A stretch of DNA of 11,701 bases from Pseudomonadota bacterium (GTDB taxonomy: Bacteria > Desulfobacterota > Anaeroferrophillalia > Anaeroferrophillales > Anaeroferrophillaceae): assembly GCA_011042595.1 (NCBI GenBank), contig DQWO01000049.1, positions 1-11,701 of the forward strand. The letters run 5' to 3'. Below are positions 1-8,102 of the stretch, in pieces. Position 1 is the first letter of the stretch. The number at the start of each line of letters is the position of its first letter. The position numbers and the translations under genes are program-made. Below the pieces are notes generated by a model that had not been told where the DNA came from, did not search any database, and was given only the letters and a program-made list of their open reading frames with translations.

Positions 1-791
1 ATCTGGTCACCGTTAATTTCGGCGCCCGTCTCATCGACAAATATTACCCGATCAGCATCACCGTCAAAAGCAATACCCAAGTTGGCCCCGACTTTGAGAA
101 CTTCTTCTTTTAGACGTTCCGGATGCAAAGATCCACAATCAGCGTTAATATTTTTACCGTTGGGACTGATGCCGATGGCCGTAACCGAGGCTCCCAGCTC
201 CTCAAAAACCGCCGGGGCAATTTTGTATGCTGCTCCATTACCACAATCGATAACCAGTTTCAGTCCTTCAAGATCCAACTCAGCCGGGAAAGTGTTTTTC
301 AGAAAGACAATGTAACGACCGATGGCATCATCAATCCTGAATGCTTTACCCACTTCGTCTGCCGTTGGCCGCAAATCCTTGATGCTATCATGTGAAATAA
401 GCTTTTCAATGGTTTCTTCCGTTTGATCAGGTAACTTGAAACCGTCACGGGAAAAAATCTTGATACCGTTATCCTGAAAAGGATTATGGGAAGCGGAGAT
501 AACCATACCGGCATCGGCCCTCATACTGCGGGTGAGAAAAGCAATTCCCGGGGTGGGCATGGGGCCGACAATCAGGACATCAACGCCCATAGAGCAGATA
601 CCAGATACCAGGGCGCTTTCAAGCATATACCCGGACAACCTGGTATCCTTGCCGATGACAATACGATGACGGTGTGTTCTTTTCTTACAGATGTAAGCGG
701 TAGCCCGGCCAATCTGCAGGGCCATTTCCGCAGTCATCGGATCCATATTGGCAATTCCTCTGACTCCGTCAGTACCAAAAAGTTTTTTCAT
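1..791 (-). CDS. glmM: Phosphoglucosamine mutase, N-terminal part (cut by left edge)
   Basis: GlmM converts glucosamine-6-phosphate to glucosamine-1-phosphate in the cytoplasm, a step toward UDP-GlcNAc for peptidoglycan and LPS. The visible 263 codons begin [12 protein letters not shown], the family's usual start. The active-site loop ISASHNP carries the phosphoserine at residue 101, and the metal-binding DGDADR lies at 243–248 (Asp243, Asp245, Asp247). The full protein is usually about 450 residues, so the C-terminal sugar- and phosphate-binding domains lie beyond the window. The ATG (789–791) directly follows the ybbR stop codon. An AAGGGA sequence at the end of ybbR, five bases upstream, can serve as ribosome binding site, so translation of the two genes is probably coupled. 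It is the last visible gene of the ftsH–folP–cdaA–ybbR–glmM run. No frameshift or missing key residue is seen. Assignment is firm. Confidence 0.97.
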   Translation of the reverse strand, partial: MKKLFGTDGVRGIANMDPMTAEMALQIGRATAYICKKRTHRHRIVIGKDTRLSGYMLESALVSGICSMGVDVLIVGPMPTPGIAFLTRSMRADAGMVISASHNPFQDNGIKIFSRDGFKLPDQTEETIEKLISHDSIKDLRPTADEVGKAFRIDDAIGRYIVFLKNTFPAELDLEGLKLVIDCGNGAAYKIAPAVFEELGASVTAIGISPNGKNINADCGSLHPERLKEEVLKVGANLGIAFDGDADRVIFVDETGAEINGDQ

Positions 792-1754
792 CTATTTCCC
801 TTTTATAGCGATACGGTTAAAAACAACTTCAATCTGAGGAGGATCGGCCCAGATCAGTTTTGCCCCGTCCGGGAGTTTGACCTCAATGGGTAGCGTAGCA
901 GTGTTTTCCTGGGGAAAAGTGTCAAGAAGGGCCGCAAGATCAACCACTACCTTGGTATCATGACGGATTTCATCAACCAACATGTTCTGTGGAGAGTTAA
1001 CCAATAGGTCAACAAAATAATTACTATAGCTGATCCGCTTAATGGTTGGCGGCTTATTGATAAAGTTTATCCGGATTCCCTTAATGCTCCGCTGACTACG
1101 TTCTTCGCTGATACTGATAAAAATTTTAACGGTCAAAGGATCAATAAACTTCAGTCTTTTAGGATCAAAGGAGAGCGTTACCTCTCTGGTTGCATTACCT
1201 TTGATCGTGCTCAGGTTGATGGGATTGGTGAAAATTGTGTCGATTTCCTGCAAATAGCTTTTGGTACCCCGGGCCAATACATTTTCAGGTTCAATTCTTG
1301 CTTCCGACAACTGATACCCGCGGGGCAGGGTTCCGCTGGTTTTCACTGCCACCGGCAGGCGTTTTTCAATCAGCTTATCCAGGATAACGGTAATGGCGAC
1401 CGGAGAAATATCAATCACTTCAACCCCCAGGGGGATATTCTTTAAATCTTTTTTCTCCAGCAGGATGACGGTTTCGCCCATCTTAGCATGAGACAGATCA
1501 ATATTGAAAAGCGGCTTTTTCTCGGTCAGGGGTCGTAACAGGGTAGATGAACCTTTCAGCCGGACATGGATGGCAGCAGGAATGTTGTTGACAATGGTAA
1601 CATCCTGGGGAATTCCTTTAAATTCGAGGGGGGCATCAATGCCCATTTCGTTTTTACTCTTACCAATGACAAAAAACCATAACAGTATGGCAATAATAAC
1701 CGAAAGGATTTTCAAATAAAAATTGCTGAATAATAAAGACTGAATTTTAAGCAT
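792..1754 (-). CDS. ybbR: YbbR-domain membrane-anchored protein (CdaR-like regulator of diadenylate cyclase)
   Basis: The 320-residue protein has a short cytoplasmic N-terminus and one membrane helix at about residues 13–30 (ILSVIIAILLWFFVIG). Three successive beta-rich repeats of about 85–90 residues follow, at roughly 38–126, 131–213 and 222–314. The repeats look like YbbR domains and should be exported to the periplasmic side. In Firmicutes the YbbR protein CdaR binds the cyclase CdaA and modulates c-di-AMP synthesis; Bacillus CdaR has four such domains, this one appears to have three. The gene lies 16 nt after cdaA and its TAG stop touches the glmM ATG, the same cdaA–ybbR–glmM order as in Gram-positives. 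An AAGG six bases before the ATG supports the chosen start. Family assignment is strong from topology and context; the regulatory role here is inferred. Confidence 0.88.
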   Translation of the reverse strand: MLKIQSLLFSNFYLKILSVIIAILLWFFVIGKSKNEMGIDAPLEFKGIPQDVTIVNNIPAAIHVRLKGSSTLLRPLTEKKPLFNIDLSHAKMGETVILLEKKDLKNIPLGVEVIDISPVAITVILDKLIEKRLPVAVKTSGTLPRGYQLSEARIEPENVLARGTKSYLQEIDTIFTNPINLSTIKGNATREVTLSFDPKRLKFIDPLTVKIFISISEERSQRSIKGIRINFINKPPTIKRISYSNYFVDLLVNSPQNMLVDEIRHDTKVVVDLAALLDTFPQENTATLPIEVKLPDGAKLIWADPPQIEVVFNRIAIKGK

Positions 1755-1770
1755 GTCTGGCCTTAAAAGA

Positions 1771-2580
1771 TTACCTTATACGTAATAGTTCCCGCAGTGA
1801 TTCCAGGGTTAAACCGCTTTTTTTCTTTTTATCTGGCAAAAATATTTTCTTCAATACCTTATTTAATGATTCAATATCCTGGTTCCTGGTAAGCTTACCG
1901 CCCATGGCCAGGGAAATATTACCTGTTTCCTCTGATACTACCACGACTACCGAATCGGTATCTTCAGTGATGCCGATAGCCGCCCGGTGGCGGGTGCCAT
2001 AATTTTTGTCGATGTTGGGGTTGGTCGTCAAGGGGAGAAAACAACCGGCGGCCAGAACCCGACCTTCCATGATAATGACAGCACCATCATGAAGTGGTGA
2101 GGATTGATTGAAAATACTTAACAATAAGGCATCAGTGACATCAGCATTGAGCTGCACTCCACCCTCAATAACATTGGGCATCATGTTTTCCCGGGCAAAA
2201 ACAACCAGGGCGCCAATTCGTTTTAACGACATGGCGGCACAGGCTCTGACTATTTCATCCAGGTATTGATGCTCTTCCGATGGGTTAATGGCAAAGGAAG
2301 TTTTGCCGAACTTTGCCAGCGCCCGACGGATTTCATTTTGGAATAAAACGATAATAATCAGGATGATTGAACTGAGAAAACCGTTGAGAACCCAGTTGAG
2401 GGTATAAAATCCCAGGTAAAGAGAGACTTCATAAATGACAAAAACGAGGAAGAGTCCCAGGAGAATCTGGAAGGCACGGGTGCCACGGATGATCACTAAA
2501 ACATGGTAGACCAGAAAGGCAACAACCAGGATATCAAGAATATCCTGCCAGCGAAGATTGTAAAAAAAATCTACCATCAT
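1771..2580 (-). CDS. cdaA: Membrane diadenylate cyclase CdaA (c-di-AMP synthase)
   Basis: CdaA condenses two ATP into the second messenger c-di-AMP, which in studied bacteria controls potassium and osmolyte balance and the cell wall. The 269-residue protein has three predicted membrane helices (about 12–32, 38–58 and 62–82). A cytoplasmic DAC domain (about 85–245) follows, with both catalytic signatures intact: DGA at 165–167 within LHDGAV, and RHR at 197–199 within GTRHRA. The C-terminus is a short basic tail (DKKKKSG at 250–256). Length and layout match Bacillus-type CdaA. The gene follows folP after a 136-nt gap, the largest in this gene run, and is 16 nt before ybbR. Two adjacent ATG codons (2578–2580 and 2575–2577) could serve as start; neither has a strong Shine-Dalgarno, so the first is used by convention. 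Confidence 0.95.
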   Translation of the reverse strand: MMVDFFYNLRWQDILDILVVAFLVYHVLVIIRGTRAFQILLGLFLVFVIYEVSLYLGFYTLNWVLNGFLSSIILIIIVLFQNEIRRALAKFGKTSFAINPSEEHQYLDEIVRACAAMSLKRIGALVVFARENMMPNVIEGGVQLNADVTDALLLSIFNQSSPLHDGAVIIMEGRVLAAGCFLPLTTNPNIDKNYGTRHRAAIGITEDTDSVVVVVSEETGNISLAMGGKLTRNQDIESLNKVLKKIFLPDKKKKSGLTLESLRELLRIR

Positions 2581-2716
2581 CTGATAATATCTCTGTCAGG
2601 GCAATCCTAATGCGGGAACAAATCCCGCAACCCAAACGGGTCTTTCCGGCCCGCAAATAAGTACTCTTATCAGAACATTTTCTTGTTTTTCAAACCAGAA
2701 AATAACCTGTAAGGTA
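2581..2716 (-). promoter_or_regulatory. Structured folP–cdaA intergenic leader
   Basis: This 136-nt gap precedes cdaA, while the other junctions of the run are 16 nt or less. Next to cdaA is a perfect 7-bp GC-rich hairpin: arms 2611–2617 and 2623–2629, five-base loop, no T-tract after it in the minus-strand direction. The sequence CCCGCAA (plus strand) occurs twice, at 2624–2630 and 2650–2656; either copy can pair with TGCGGG at 2611–2616, so two folds compete. Nearer folP is an AT-rich imperfect hairpin with 7-bp outer arms (ATTTTCT/AGAAAAT on the minus strand). A weak promoter candidate reads TTGAAA (2688–2693), 16-nt spacer, GATAAG (2666–2671). Independent control or attenuation of cdaA is an inference. 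Confidence 0.4.
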
Positions 2717-3946
2717 CTAATGATGAGGATAACGTTCGGCACTCCGAATAGCATCAAGTACCAACACCGTATCTTTGGTTACTCCAATATCATGAACACG
2801 GACAATATTGGCGCCATTCCAAATGGCCTGTGCCACACTGGCAATCGTGCCAGCCAGTCGATCATCAACCTCTTTACCAGTGAGTCTGCCAATAAAAGAT
2901 TTACGGGAACTACCAATTAAAACCGGTAATCCAAAAGCCTGAAATTCACGCAGGTATTTCAGGATCGTACAATTTTGACCGAGATTTTTCCCAAAACCAA
3001 TGCCTGGATCAATTATAAGTTTTTCCCTGGCAATCCCTTGATCAAGGGCAATACCAATGCCCTCTTCAAGATAGGTCATAATTTCTTCAATAACATCATC
3101 ATACTCAGGATTTACCTGCATATTTTCCGGTGTGCCCTTGATATGCATGAGACAAAGAAAAGCTTCAGCCCGGGAAACTATTTCAGCCATGTCAGCATCA
3201 AAATGACAGCCACTGATATCATTAACCATATCAGCTCCAGCATTCAAGGCTTCACTGGCTACCTGACTTTTATAGGTGTCGATGGAAATGGGGATATCAT
3301 CTCTTTCAGCCCTGAGTGCTTCAATAACCGGAATAACCCGCTCAAGTTCTTGTTCTAAAGTTACTTTCACCGCACCAGGTCGGGTGGATTCTCCACCAAC
3401 ATCAATAATCTGAGCACCTTCGGCAATCATCCGGCGGGCCTGATTCAAGGCTGCTTCTTTTTTTTGAAACAGGCTTCCATCTGAAAACGAGTCCGGGGTC
3501 ACATTTAGGATACCCATAATCAGGGTTTGCCGTCGCAGATCTGCTTCAATGCTTCGGCAGCTGAAGCGCAAAGGGCGGGCGGTTTCATAATGGGAGATCA
3601 CCTGTTGAATTTGGTCAGCCAGTCGGGGCAGGGAAAATGGCTGGGCCCGCATTTTCTGCATGAACCGCCGGAACTGTTTTCTGGTGGCACTTAACAAAAC
3701 AGCTCCATCGGGTGCGCTGCAATCAATAACCCCCCGGGCAACCGCGGCTTCGCCACCCACCGACAACATCTCCTGTTTGACAATATTGGCAGCCCGGGCC
3801 GGTAATGGTCCAACTCTTAAAGTATAATGGACCATCTTATTTTTCATCAGACTTATGCCATGAACATCCGTACCGATCTGCCGCATAATGGCTGCTGCTT
3901 CCTCGGGCTTGGAAATGTCCTGGAAATGGACAAAGAATTTTCTCAT
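2717..3946 (-). CDS. folP: Dihydropteroate synthase with long N-terminal extension
   Basis: DHPS joins p-aminobenzoate to 6-hydroxymethyl-dihydropterin pyrophosphate to give 7,8-dihydropteroate in folate synthesis; it is the sulfonamide target. The TIM-barrel domain spans about residues 138–405 and keeps every signature: MGILNVTPDSFSDG (144–157), DVGGESTRPGA (182–192), SIDTYK (221–226), NDISG (242–246), DPGIGFGK (313–320), GSSRKSF (345–351) and RVHD (383–386). The protein is 409 residues against about 280 for E. coli FolP. The excess is an N-terminal segment of about 135 residues that I do not recognise; it begins [10 protein letters not shown], appears alpha/beta, and is in the same frame with no stop. 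The ATG shares one base with the ftsH stop (TGATG). An internal start nearer the barrel is possible, but the coding continuity and the exact overlap favour the long form. Confidence 0.95.
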   Translation of the reverse strand: MRKFFVHFQDISKPEEAAAIMRQIGTDVHGISLMKNKMVHYTLRVGPLPARAANIVKQEMLSVGGEAAVARGVIDCSAPDGAVLLSATRKQFRRFMQKMRAQPFSLPRLADQIQQVISHYETARPLRFSCRSIEADLRRQTLIMGILNVTPDSFSDGSLFQKKEAALNQARRMIAEGAQIIDVGGESTRPGAVKVTLEQELERVIPVIEALRAERDDIPISIDTYKSQVASEALNAGADMVNDISGCHFDADMAEIVSRAEAFLCLMHIKGTPENMQVNPEYDDVIEEIMTYLEEGIGIALDQGIAREKLIIDPGIGFGKNLGQNCTILKYLREFQAFGLPVLIGSSRKSFIGRLTGKEVDDRLAGTIASVAQAIWNGANIVRVHDIGVTKDTVLVLDAIRSAERYPHH

Positions 3947-5883
3947 CAGCTGTCGTTATCTTCCTGAGATAATTCAGTGACATTCCGGCTGGAAATATCT
4001 TCTTTTTCCGCCGGATTTTCCTCATCAGCAGCTTCTTCAGGTTCACCGGATGGTACAGAAGAAGATGCTGGTTCTGTCGATGCCTCCTTTAATCCAAGAA
4101 TCAGGTCGATTTCATCACTGTTCAACGTTTCTTTTTCCAGCAAAACATTGGCCAGTTCATCAAGTTCTTTACGTCTATCCTTCAGGATATTAGATGCTTT
4201 GGCATAGGCTGCGTAGACGATTTCCTTGATTTCATCATCTATTTCCATAGCCGTTTTTTCGCTGTAATCTTTCGCATTGGCCATTTCCCGGCCCAGAAAA
4301 ATATGTTCCTCTTTTTTGCCGAAACTTACCGGGCCCATTTTGCCCATCCCCCATTCACAGATCATTTTCCTGGCCAGCTTGGTGGCCCGTTCAATATCGT
4401 TGCCCGCCCCGGTACTGAAATGATTAAAAACCAGCTCTTCGGCTGCCCGGCCGCCCATGAGTACCGCAATATTGTTGAGCAGAAAATCTTTATAATAGCC
4501 GTGTCGTTCATCAATGGGTAGCTGCTGTGTAAGCCCTAAAGCTCTGCCGCGGGGAATAATGGTAACTTTATGGATCGGATCAGTCCCGGGCAGAAAACGG
4601 GCGACCAGAGTATGGCCTGCTTCATGAAAAGCAGTGTTCTTCTTTTCCTCCTGGCTGATGACCAGACTCCGGCGTTCGGCACCCATCAGAACCTTGTCTT
4701 TGGCCTCCTCCATGTCATCCATTTCGACCTTGTTTTTATTCTTCCTGGCTGCCAGCAGGGCGGCTTCATTAATGAGATTGGCCAAATCCGCCCCGGTAAA
4801 TCCAGGGGTTCCACGAGCAATTATTTTAAAATCTGTACTATCAGCCAGGGGAACATTTCGGGCATGAACCCGCAGAATGCCTTCACGACCCTTGACATCC
4901 GGTGCCGGAACCACAACCTGGCGGTCAAATCTTCCGGCTCTCAAAAGTGCCGGATCCAGAACATCCGGCCGGTTGGTTGCCGCAATCAGTATTACCCCTT
5001 CATTTGATTCGAAGCCATCCATCTCCACCAGCAGCTGATTCAAGGTTTGTTCCCGTTCATCATGCCCACCACCCAGGCCGGCACCACGATGACGGCCCAC
5101 AGCATCAATTTCATCAATAAAAATCAGGCAGGGAGCATTTTTCTTGCCTTGGTTAAAGAGGTCGCGCACTCTGGATGCTCCGACTCCTACAAACATTTCG
5201 ACAAAATCGGAACCACTGATACTGAAAAAGGGAACTTCAGCCTCACCTGCCACCGCTTTGGCCATCAGTGTTTTTCCGGTACCAGGAGGACCAACCAGCA
5301 GGACCCCTTTAGGTATTTTACCCCCAAGACGAGTGAATTTTTTCGGATCCCGGAGAAAATTGATAATTTCTTCCAGTTCTGCCTTAGCCTCTTCGCTGCC
5401 GGCAACATCTTTAAAGGTAAATTTTTTCTGATCTTCTGTCAGCAGCTTGGCCCGACTTTTACCAAAAGACATGGCTTTACCACCGCCTCCCTGCATCTGA
5501 CGCATAAAGAAAATCCAGACGCCGATAAGCAGTAACATGGGGAACCAGGAGATGATCAGTGTCTGCCATATGGGGGGAGCATTCTCGGGTTTAGCCGAGA
5601 TTTTAACCCCTTTACTGCGTAGCAGTTCAATCAGGTTCGGATCATCAGGTGCATAGGTTTTAAAGGCATTTGATCCATATTGACCACTGATATCATGTCC
5701 CTGGATGGTTACTTCCTGAATCTGACCATTATTAACCAGTTCAATGAAATCGCTGAAAATAATATCGTGCTGGCCAACCTTGGGACTGTTAAACACATTA
5801 AAAACCATGATCATGATTAAGCTTATGACCAGCCAGAGTGCCAGGTTTTTATAAAACGGCTTAAGTTCTTTATTCCTTTTCAT
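3946..5883 (-). CDS. ftsH: ATP-dependent zinc metalloprotease FtsH
   Basis: FtsH is the membrane-bound hexameric AAA+ protease that degrades misassembled membrane proteins and selected regulators, such as LpxC and sigma-32 in E. coli. At 645 residues it is normal length. Two membrane helices (about 13–31 and 107–127) flank a periplasmic domain. The AAA domain has Walker A GPPGTGKT (198–205), pore-loop Phe231-Val-Gly, Walker B LIFIDEID (253–260) and the second region of homology (about 302–321). The zinc protease domain has HEAGH (420–424) and a third ligand Asp496 in AGNDIERAT. The tail after residue 600 is acidic and low-complexity. It is the first gene of the minus-strand run, facing rnr across 215 nt, and its TGA overlaps the folP ATG by one base. 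The Shine-Dalgarno is weak (GAGAGA about ten bases upstream). Confidence 0.98.
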   Translation of the reverse strand: MKRNKELKPFYKNLALWLVISLIMIMVFNVFNSPKVGQHDIIFSDFIELVNNGQIQEVTIQGHDISGQYGSNAFKTYAPDDPNLIELLRSKGVKISAKPENAPPIWQTLIISWFPMLLLIGVWIFFMRQMQGGGGKAMSFGKSRAKLLTEDQKKFTFKDVAGSEEAKAELEEIINFLRDPKKFTRLGGKIPKGVLLVGPPGTGKTLMAKAVAGEAEVPFFSISGSDFVEMFVGVGASRVRDLFNQGKKNAPCLIFIDEIDAVGRHRGAGLGGGHDEREQTLNQLLVEMDGFESNEGVILIAATNRPDVLDPALLRAGRFDRQVVVPAPDVKGREGILRVHARNVPLADSTDFKIIARGTPGFTGADLANLINEAALLAARKNKNKVEMDDMEEAKDKVLMGAERRSLVISQEEKKNTAFHEAGHTLVARFLPGTDPIHKVTIIPRGRALGLTQQLPIDERHGYYKDFLLNNIAVLMGGRAAEELVFNHFSTGAGNDIERATKLARKMICEWGMGKMGPVSFGKKEEHIFLGREMANAKDYSEKTAMEIDDEIKEIVYAAYAKASNILKDRRKELDELANVLLEKETLNSDEIDLILGLKEASTEPASSSVPSGEPEEAADEENPAEKEDISSRNVTELSQEDNDS

Positions 5884-5997
5884 ATTTGATTGAATCTCTC
5901 TCTATTTAAGTGGAAGTTAACGTACAGGTTCCAAGACCGGACAACCAAACGGTAAGTGGTTATTATCCAGAATTATGTGCTACAGACGCGGATAGTT

Positions 5998-6025
5998 AGT
6001 ATCATACTTACTCATTGTTTTTCAA
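5998..6025 (-). promoter_or_regulatory. Candidate sigma-70 promoter for ftsH
   Basis: Reading the minus strand, a -35-like TTGAAA (6020–6025) is followed after 16 nt by GATACT (5998–6003). Both boxes are imperfect but the spacing is acceptable, and they sit about 115 nt upstream of the ftsH ATG in the only noncoding space available. A heat-shock type promoter was considered because TTGAA also begins a sigma-32 -35 box, but no CCCCAT-like -10 follows at the right distance. Confidence 0.4.
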
Positions 6026-6060
6026 GGTAAAACCGGAAGTTGGATCGTAAAAGTGAGTTA

Positions 6061-6088
6061 TTGCCAAAGGTGGTTGATTTGTTATATG
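6061..6088 (+). promoter_or_regulatory. Candidate rnr promoter very close to the start codon
   Basis: TTGCCA (6061–6066) and TATATG (6083–6088) are 16 nt apart, giving a plausible sigma-70 promoter on the plus strand. The -10 ends only ten bases before the rnr ATG, so initiation at the usual distance would give a leader of a few bases at most. The rest of the 5884–6098 divergent region shows no other obvious gene or RNA. Confidence 0.35.
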
Positions 6089-6098
6089 ATCGTTTTTA

Positions 6099-8102
6099 AT
6101 GAAAAAAACTGTAGCAGGAACTATAAAGATCACAAACAGATCCGCATTTTTTATCCGCGATGCAGATGGCGCTTTGCCGCTCAAATTATCATACCATGAT
6201 CAGCTAAGATATCGTTTCATGGATGGTGATCGGTTAACGGCCTCTCTACGAACTGACCGGCGCGGGCGTCTGCGGGTTCTACCGGTAAAGATCATCAGCC
6301 GAGCACTGTCAACTATTGGCGGAGTTATCTCCACAGAAGGAAATGACCTGATTTTCATTCCTTTCGCTTTTCCGGCCATTGAGCGGTTCAGGATAGAAGG
6401 ACAGGAGTCTGAAAACCTCAATGATGGTGACGCAGTCATTGCCCGCATTATCCATTACCCTTCCTATGATCAGCCTGGCTATGTTGCGGTTGACAAAATA
6501 TTGGGCAAATTTCACGACCCCTTAGTTGATGACCGGTTAATCATCCACCGTTACCAGCTTCCCAGACGATTTCCCCGGGGCAGCAGGAAGTTGGCAAAGG
6601 AGCTTGCGGTTCCAGTTTGTAAATCGGAGCTGAAAAAAAGAACTGATTTCCGTCGCAAACAGTTTATTACCATTGATGGAGATACCGCCAGGGATTTTGA
6701 TGATGCTGTGGCTGTCGATCAACTCAATGATGGTGGTTTCCGTTTATATGTCAGTATTGCCGATGTCAGTCATTATGTTAAACCAGGATCTATTCTTGAT
6801 CAGGAAGCCAGCCGGCGCGGCACCAGTATCTATTTCCCCAACCGTTGTATTCCCATGTTACCGCCAGAGCTTTCAAACGGTATCTGCAGCCTGAAGCCGG
6901 GACAGGATCGACTGACGATTACGGCGGTGATGGAATTTGATGATGCCGGACGTCGAGTCAAGGAATATTTCTGTCCCTCGGTTATTAACAGTAAGGCCAG
7001 ATGGACCTATGCCATGGCTGCCGGGATACTGGAAGGTGTTATTGACGCCAAATCTCTGCCTGCCCGATACCGTAATACGGTCGGTGGGCTACGGTTGATG
7101 AAAAAGCTGTGCCGACTACTGAAAAAACAGCGTCGCAAACGGGGCAGTATAGATTTTGACCTGCCGGAAGCAGATATATTATTTGATGTTCAGGGAAATA
7201 TTGAAGAAATCAGGCCGGCCCTGCATACCATTGCTCACCAGTTGATTGAGGAATTCATGTTGGCGGCTAATGAGACGGTGGCAACTCATCTGACCTGGCT
7301 TGAATCTCCCCTGCTCTACCGGATTCACCCTCAACCGGAAGTTAAAAAGATTGCTCAGTTGCTGGAAACTTTGAAATGCTTCAGTTTATCTCTTAAAGGC
7401 TGGCGTTCTGTTCATCCTCGGGCTTTTCAGGAGCTGCTGCATCAGGCCGCTCACCTGCCCGTGGCACCGGTTGTCAACAAAATGTTGTTGCAGATTATGC
7501 AGAAAGCCTGTTACAGCCCGGTAAATTGTGGTCATTTCGGCCTGGCATTAAAACACTATACGCATTTTACTTCACCCATCCGACGTTATCCTGACCTGAT
7601 GGTCCAGCGATTACTCAAAGGACATCTATGGCCTGAAAACCATAAAGAAGGGCATATCCCGTTGGATAAACTGGTCAGTATTGGCGATGAGCTGTCCAGT
7701 CGGGAACGCTTGGCTGTTGAGGCCGAAAGAACTTCCTTAATGGTAAAAAAACTTTTTTATCTTGAGAAACATGCCGATGAAATGTTCAGCGGAATTATTT
7801 CCGGCATCAGTGAGGCTGGTTTGTTTATCACCCTTGAGCAGATATTGGCAGACGGTTTGTTGCCTTTTCGTAATCTGGATGATTATTATGTTGTCCGGGA
7901 TGATCGTCTCCATGCCGTTGGTGAGCAAAGCGGGAAAACTTATACCATCGGAGATCGCCTGCAGGTATGCTTGGCAGCGGTAGACCCGGTTAAATGCCGT
8001 CTTGATTTATGCCTTCCTGAAGGCAAACGCAGCAAAAGTGGCAAAAAAACATTTACCGGCCGTAAGACAGGTCGTCTATATCGTTGGAGGAAAATGCGCT
8101 GA
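6099..8102 (+). CDS. rnr: RNase R / RNase II family 3'-5' exoribonuclease
   Basis: Enzymes of this family degrade RNA processively from the 3' end; RNase R can unwind structured RNA and takes part in rRNA and mRNA quality control. The order is N-terminal OB/cold-shock-like regions (about 5–180), an RNB catalytic domain (about 180–510) and an S1-like domain (about 560–640). The catalytic acidic cluster is complete in IDGDTARDFDDAV (Asp193, Asp199, Asp201, Asp202). The second RNB signature HYTHFTSPIRRYPDL is at 486–500. The C-terminus is a very basic tail (643–667), typical of RNase R. At 667 residues it is shorter than E. coli RNase R (813) and lacks the N-terminal helix-turn-helix. An in-frame TGA at 6087–6089 limits the start to ATG 6099; no Shine-Dalgarno is visible there. 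Its stop overlaps the der ATG (TGATG). Confidence 0.93.
   Translation: MKKTVAGTIKITNRSAFFIRDADGALPLKLSYHDQLRYRFMDGDRLTASLRTDRRGRLRVLPVKIISRALSTIGGVISTEGNDLIFIPFAFPAIERFRIEGQESENLNDGDAVIARIIHYPSYDQPGYVAVDKILGKFHDPLVDDRLIIHRYQLPRRFPRGSRKLAKELAVPVCKSELKKRTDFRRKQFITIDGDTARDFDDAVAVDQLNDGGFRLYVSIADVSHYVKPGSILDQEASRRGTSIYFPNRCIPMLPPELSNGICSLKPGQDRLTITAVMEFDDAGRRVKEYFCPSVINSKARWTYAMAAGILEGVIDAKSLPARYRNTVGGLRLMKKLCRLLKKQRRKRGSIDFDLPEADILFDVQGNIEEIRPALHTIAHQLIEEFMLAANETVATHLTWLESPLLYRIHPQPEVKKIAQLLETLKCFSLSLKGWRSVHPRAFQELLHQAAHLPVAPVVNKMLLQIMQKACYSPVNCGHFGLALKHYTHFTSPIRRYPDLMVQRLLKGHLWPENHKEGHIPLDKLVSIGDELSSRERLAVEAERTSLMVKKLFYLEKHADEMFSGIISGISEAGLFITLEQILADGLLPFRNLDDYYVVRDDRLHAVGEQSGKTYTIGDRLQVCLAAVDPVKCRLDLCLPEGKRSKSGKKTFTGRKTGRLYRWRKMR

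Noticed and set aside
486..893. 135-residue plus-strand open frame
   Set aside because: It lies antisense to the clearly coding glmM and ybbR, has no ribosome binding site and no recognisable protein features.
2581..2716. c-di-AMP (ydaO type) riboswitch upstream of cdaA
   Set aside because: The gap is short, and I see only simple hairpins, not the two-fold pseudoknotted architecture of that riboswitch.
4570..5535. Overlapping plus-strand open frames of 145 and 162 residues
   Set aside because: They are shadows of the ftsH coding strand; FtsH is intact in the opposite direction.
5884..6098. Heat-shock (sigma-32) promoter upstream of ftsH
   Set aside because: A CTTGAA-like box is present, but no CCCCAT-like -10 occurs 12–16 nt downstream.
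8084..8101. TTG start six codons upstream of the chosen der start
   Set aside because: It would consume the GGAGG ribosome binding site, and Der family proteins begin just before the first G1 motif, as the ATG at 8102 gives.
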